Source: Ferrimonas kyonanensis DSM 18153 (GTDB lineage Bacteria > Pseudomonadota > Gammaproteobacteria > Enterobacterales > Shewanellaceae). Taken from it: a DNA stretch of 64,000 nt. Location: the NCBI RefSeq assembly GCF_000425405.1, contig NZ_AUDJ01000002.1:310001-374000 (forward strand), given 5' to 3'. Within the stretch, counting starts at the first letter, position 1. Every line of letters begins with the position of its first letter. Of the stretch, positions 63,467-64,000 are shown piece by piece. Position numbers and translations under genes: made by a program. The notes beneath the pieces were generated by a model. It saw nothing but the letters and a program-made list of their open reading frames with translations, was not told the DNA's origin and made no database searches.

Positions 63467-64000
63467 ATGAACCGATTGATAAAGCCGGTCTTTGCTGCTG
63501 CCCTGTTAGGCTCGATAGTATTGGCCATGACCACATCGGCTGTCGCCAAGGGCGCGGGCGATAAGCCGCAACTGGTGGAACTGTTTGAGGTCGTCAACGA
63601 ACCCTGGGGCGATCGTTTGGAGGGGGTCGGGACCGTATATGCACGCAATCACATCGAAGTGATTAGCCAGACCGAAGGCGTGATCCGTTCCGTCGATGTG
63701 GGCGATGGCAGGGTGGTGAAAAAGGGCCAGTCGCTGATTCAGCTCGATCCCAGTTACCCACAGGCGATATTGGCGGAAGCACAGGCTCAGTTGCAGGATG
63801 ATGAGCGTCGATTGGCTGAACTTAGCCAGTTGAGTCGCAGTAATGCGGTGTCAGAGTCCAGTTTGCTGGAACAGCAGGCCAAAGTGGCGATGTCAAAAGC
63901 CCGGGTTGATGCCGCCCAGGTGTCTCTTTCTTACTACAGCATCAAGGCGCCGTTTGACGGCGTACTGGGTCTGAGTCAGTTGAGCCAGGGGCAGTACATT
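63467..64000 (+). CDS. RND-type periplasmic adaptor (MFP), 5' part only
   Basis: The first 178 codons of an efflux adaptor; the rest is beyond the window. A signal peptide (LIKPVFAAALLGSIVLAMTT) is followed by a lipoyl half-motif (GVIRSVDVGDGRVVKKGQSL), a helical hairpin (about residues 100-150) and the return lipoyl half (YYSIKAPFDGVLGLSQLSQG). This is the order of AcrA/MexA-type proteins that bridge RND pumps to TolC. An RND pump gene is expected just downstream. Confidence 0.87.
   Translation, partial: MNRLIKPVFAAALLGSIVLAMTTSAVAKGAGDKPQLVELFEVVNEPWGDRLEGVGTVYARNHIEVISQTEGVIRSVDVGDGRVVKKGQSLIQLDPSYPQAILAEAQAQLQDDERRLAELSQLSRSNAVSESSLLEQQAKVAMSKARVDAAQVSLSYYSIKAPFDGVLGLSQLSQGQYI

Overview
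The window looks like chromosomal DNA of a marine, facultatively anaerobic gammaproteobacterium of the Ferrimonas/Shewanella type. This is inferred from gene content: a VC_2705-type acetate/solute symporter next to a DUF294-CBS protein, a BetIBA pathway, a respiratory reductive dehalogenase operon and many Alteromonadales-type envelope genes. I could not check taxonomy by search. Nearly all of the DNA is coding, in short operons closed by clear hairpin terminators. I saw no rRNA, tRNA, insertion sequence, prophage or CRISPR array.

Layout. 0-3.7 kb: the tail of an HD-GYP-like protein, a YeeZ-like NAD-binding protein, a cysteine-rich SufR-like regulator, a SIMPL-domain protein, a small unknown protein and a DsbA-family oxidoreductase. 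4-9 kb: a two-gene sodium/solute symporter, then a cNMP-CBS-DUF294 protein overlapping a DEDDh exonuclease. 9-12.1 kb: a coiled-coil lipoprotein, an LRAT/NC-like protein and a stand-alone ketoacyl-ACP synthase III. 12.3-19 kb: a hydroxyproline catabolism locus with a GntR/FCD regulator, ketoglutarate semialdehyde dehydrogenase, a Cys/Cys 4-hydroxyproline epimerase, a DapA-like deaminase, a divergent Cys/Thr trans-3-hydroxyproline dehydratase and a DadA-like oxidase. Matching TTGTATnCAA sites lie at the regulator promoter and in the divergent promoter. 19.2-25.1 kb: betI-betB-betA, an unusually short BCCT-like transporter and an outer-membrane protein. 25.3-33.7 kb: a type I secretion ATPase, its adaptor and a 1796-residue, almost pure RTX protein. 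33.9-36.5 kb: RhlE helicase and a LysR regulator.

36.5-41.9 kb is a reductive dehalogenase locus: rdhA (Tat signal, two 4Fe-4S motifs), rdhB (membrane anchor), rdhC (FMN-binding/polyferredoxin-like), a 49-residue membrane protein and a LuxR-type regulator. An outer-membrane channel of the phenol-degradation type is divergent from rdhA, and a good CRP-like site sits between them. 41.9-47.2 kb encodes a LolCDE/MacB-like export module (LolA-like protein, two FtsX permeases, ATPase, outer-membrane barrel). 47.4-49.3 kb holds a PhyH-family protein whose metal-binding Asp is replaced by Gly (HxG), and a GH18 chitinase-like protein.

49.4-60.2 kb holds the locus I consider most likely to be undescribed. 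A MoxR-type AAA ATPase and a DUF2201/VWA protein are transcribed leftward. Divergent from them is a five-gene unit encoding two tandem paralogues of about 940 residues (leucine-rich repeats, BRCT domain, helical region, leucine-rich repeats), a lipoprotein and two paralogous exported proteins. 60.3-64 kb: small membrane, zinc-ribbon, lipoprotein and unknown proteins, then the start of an RND-type periplasmic adaptor cut by the window end.
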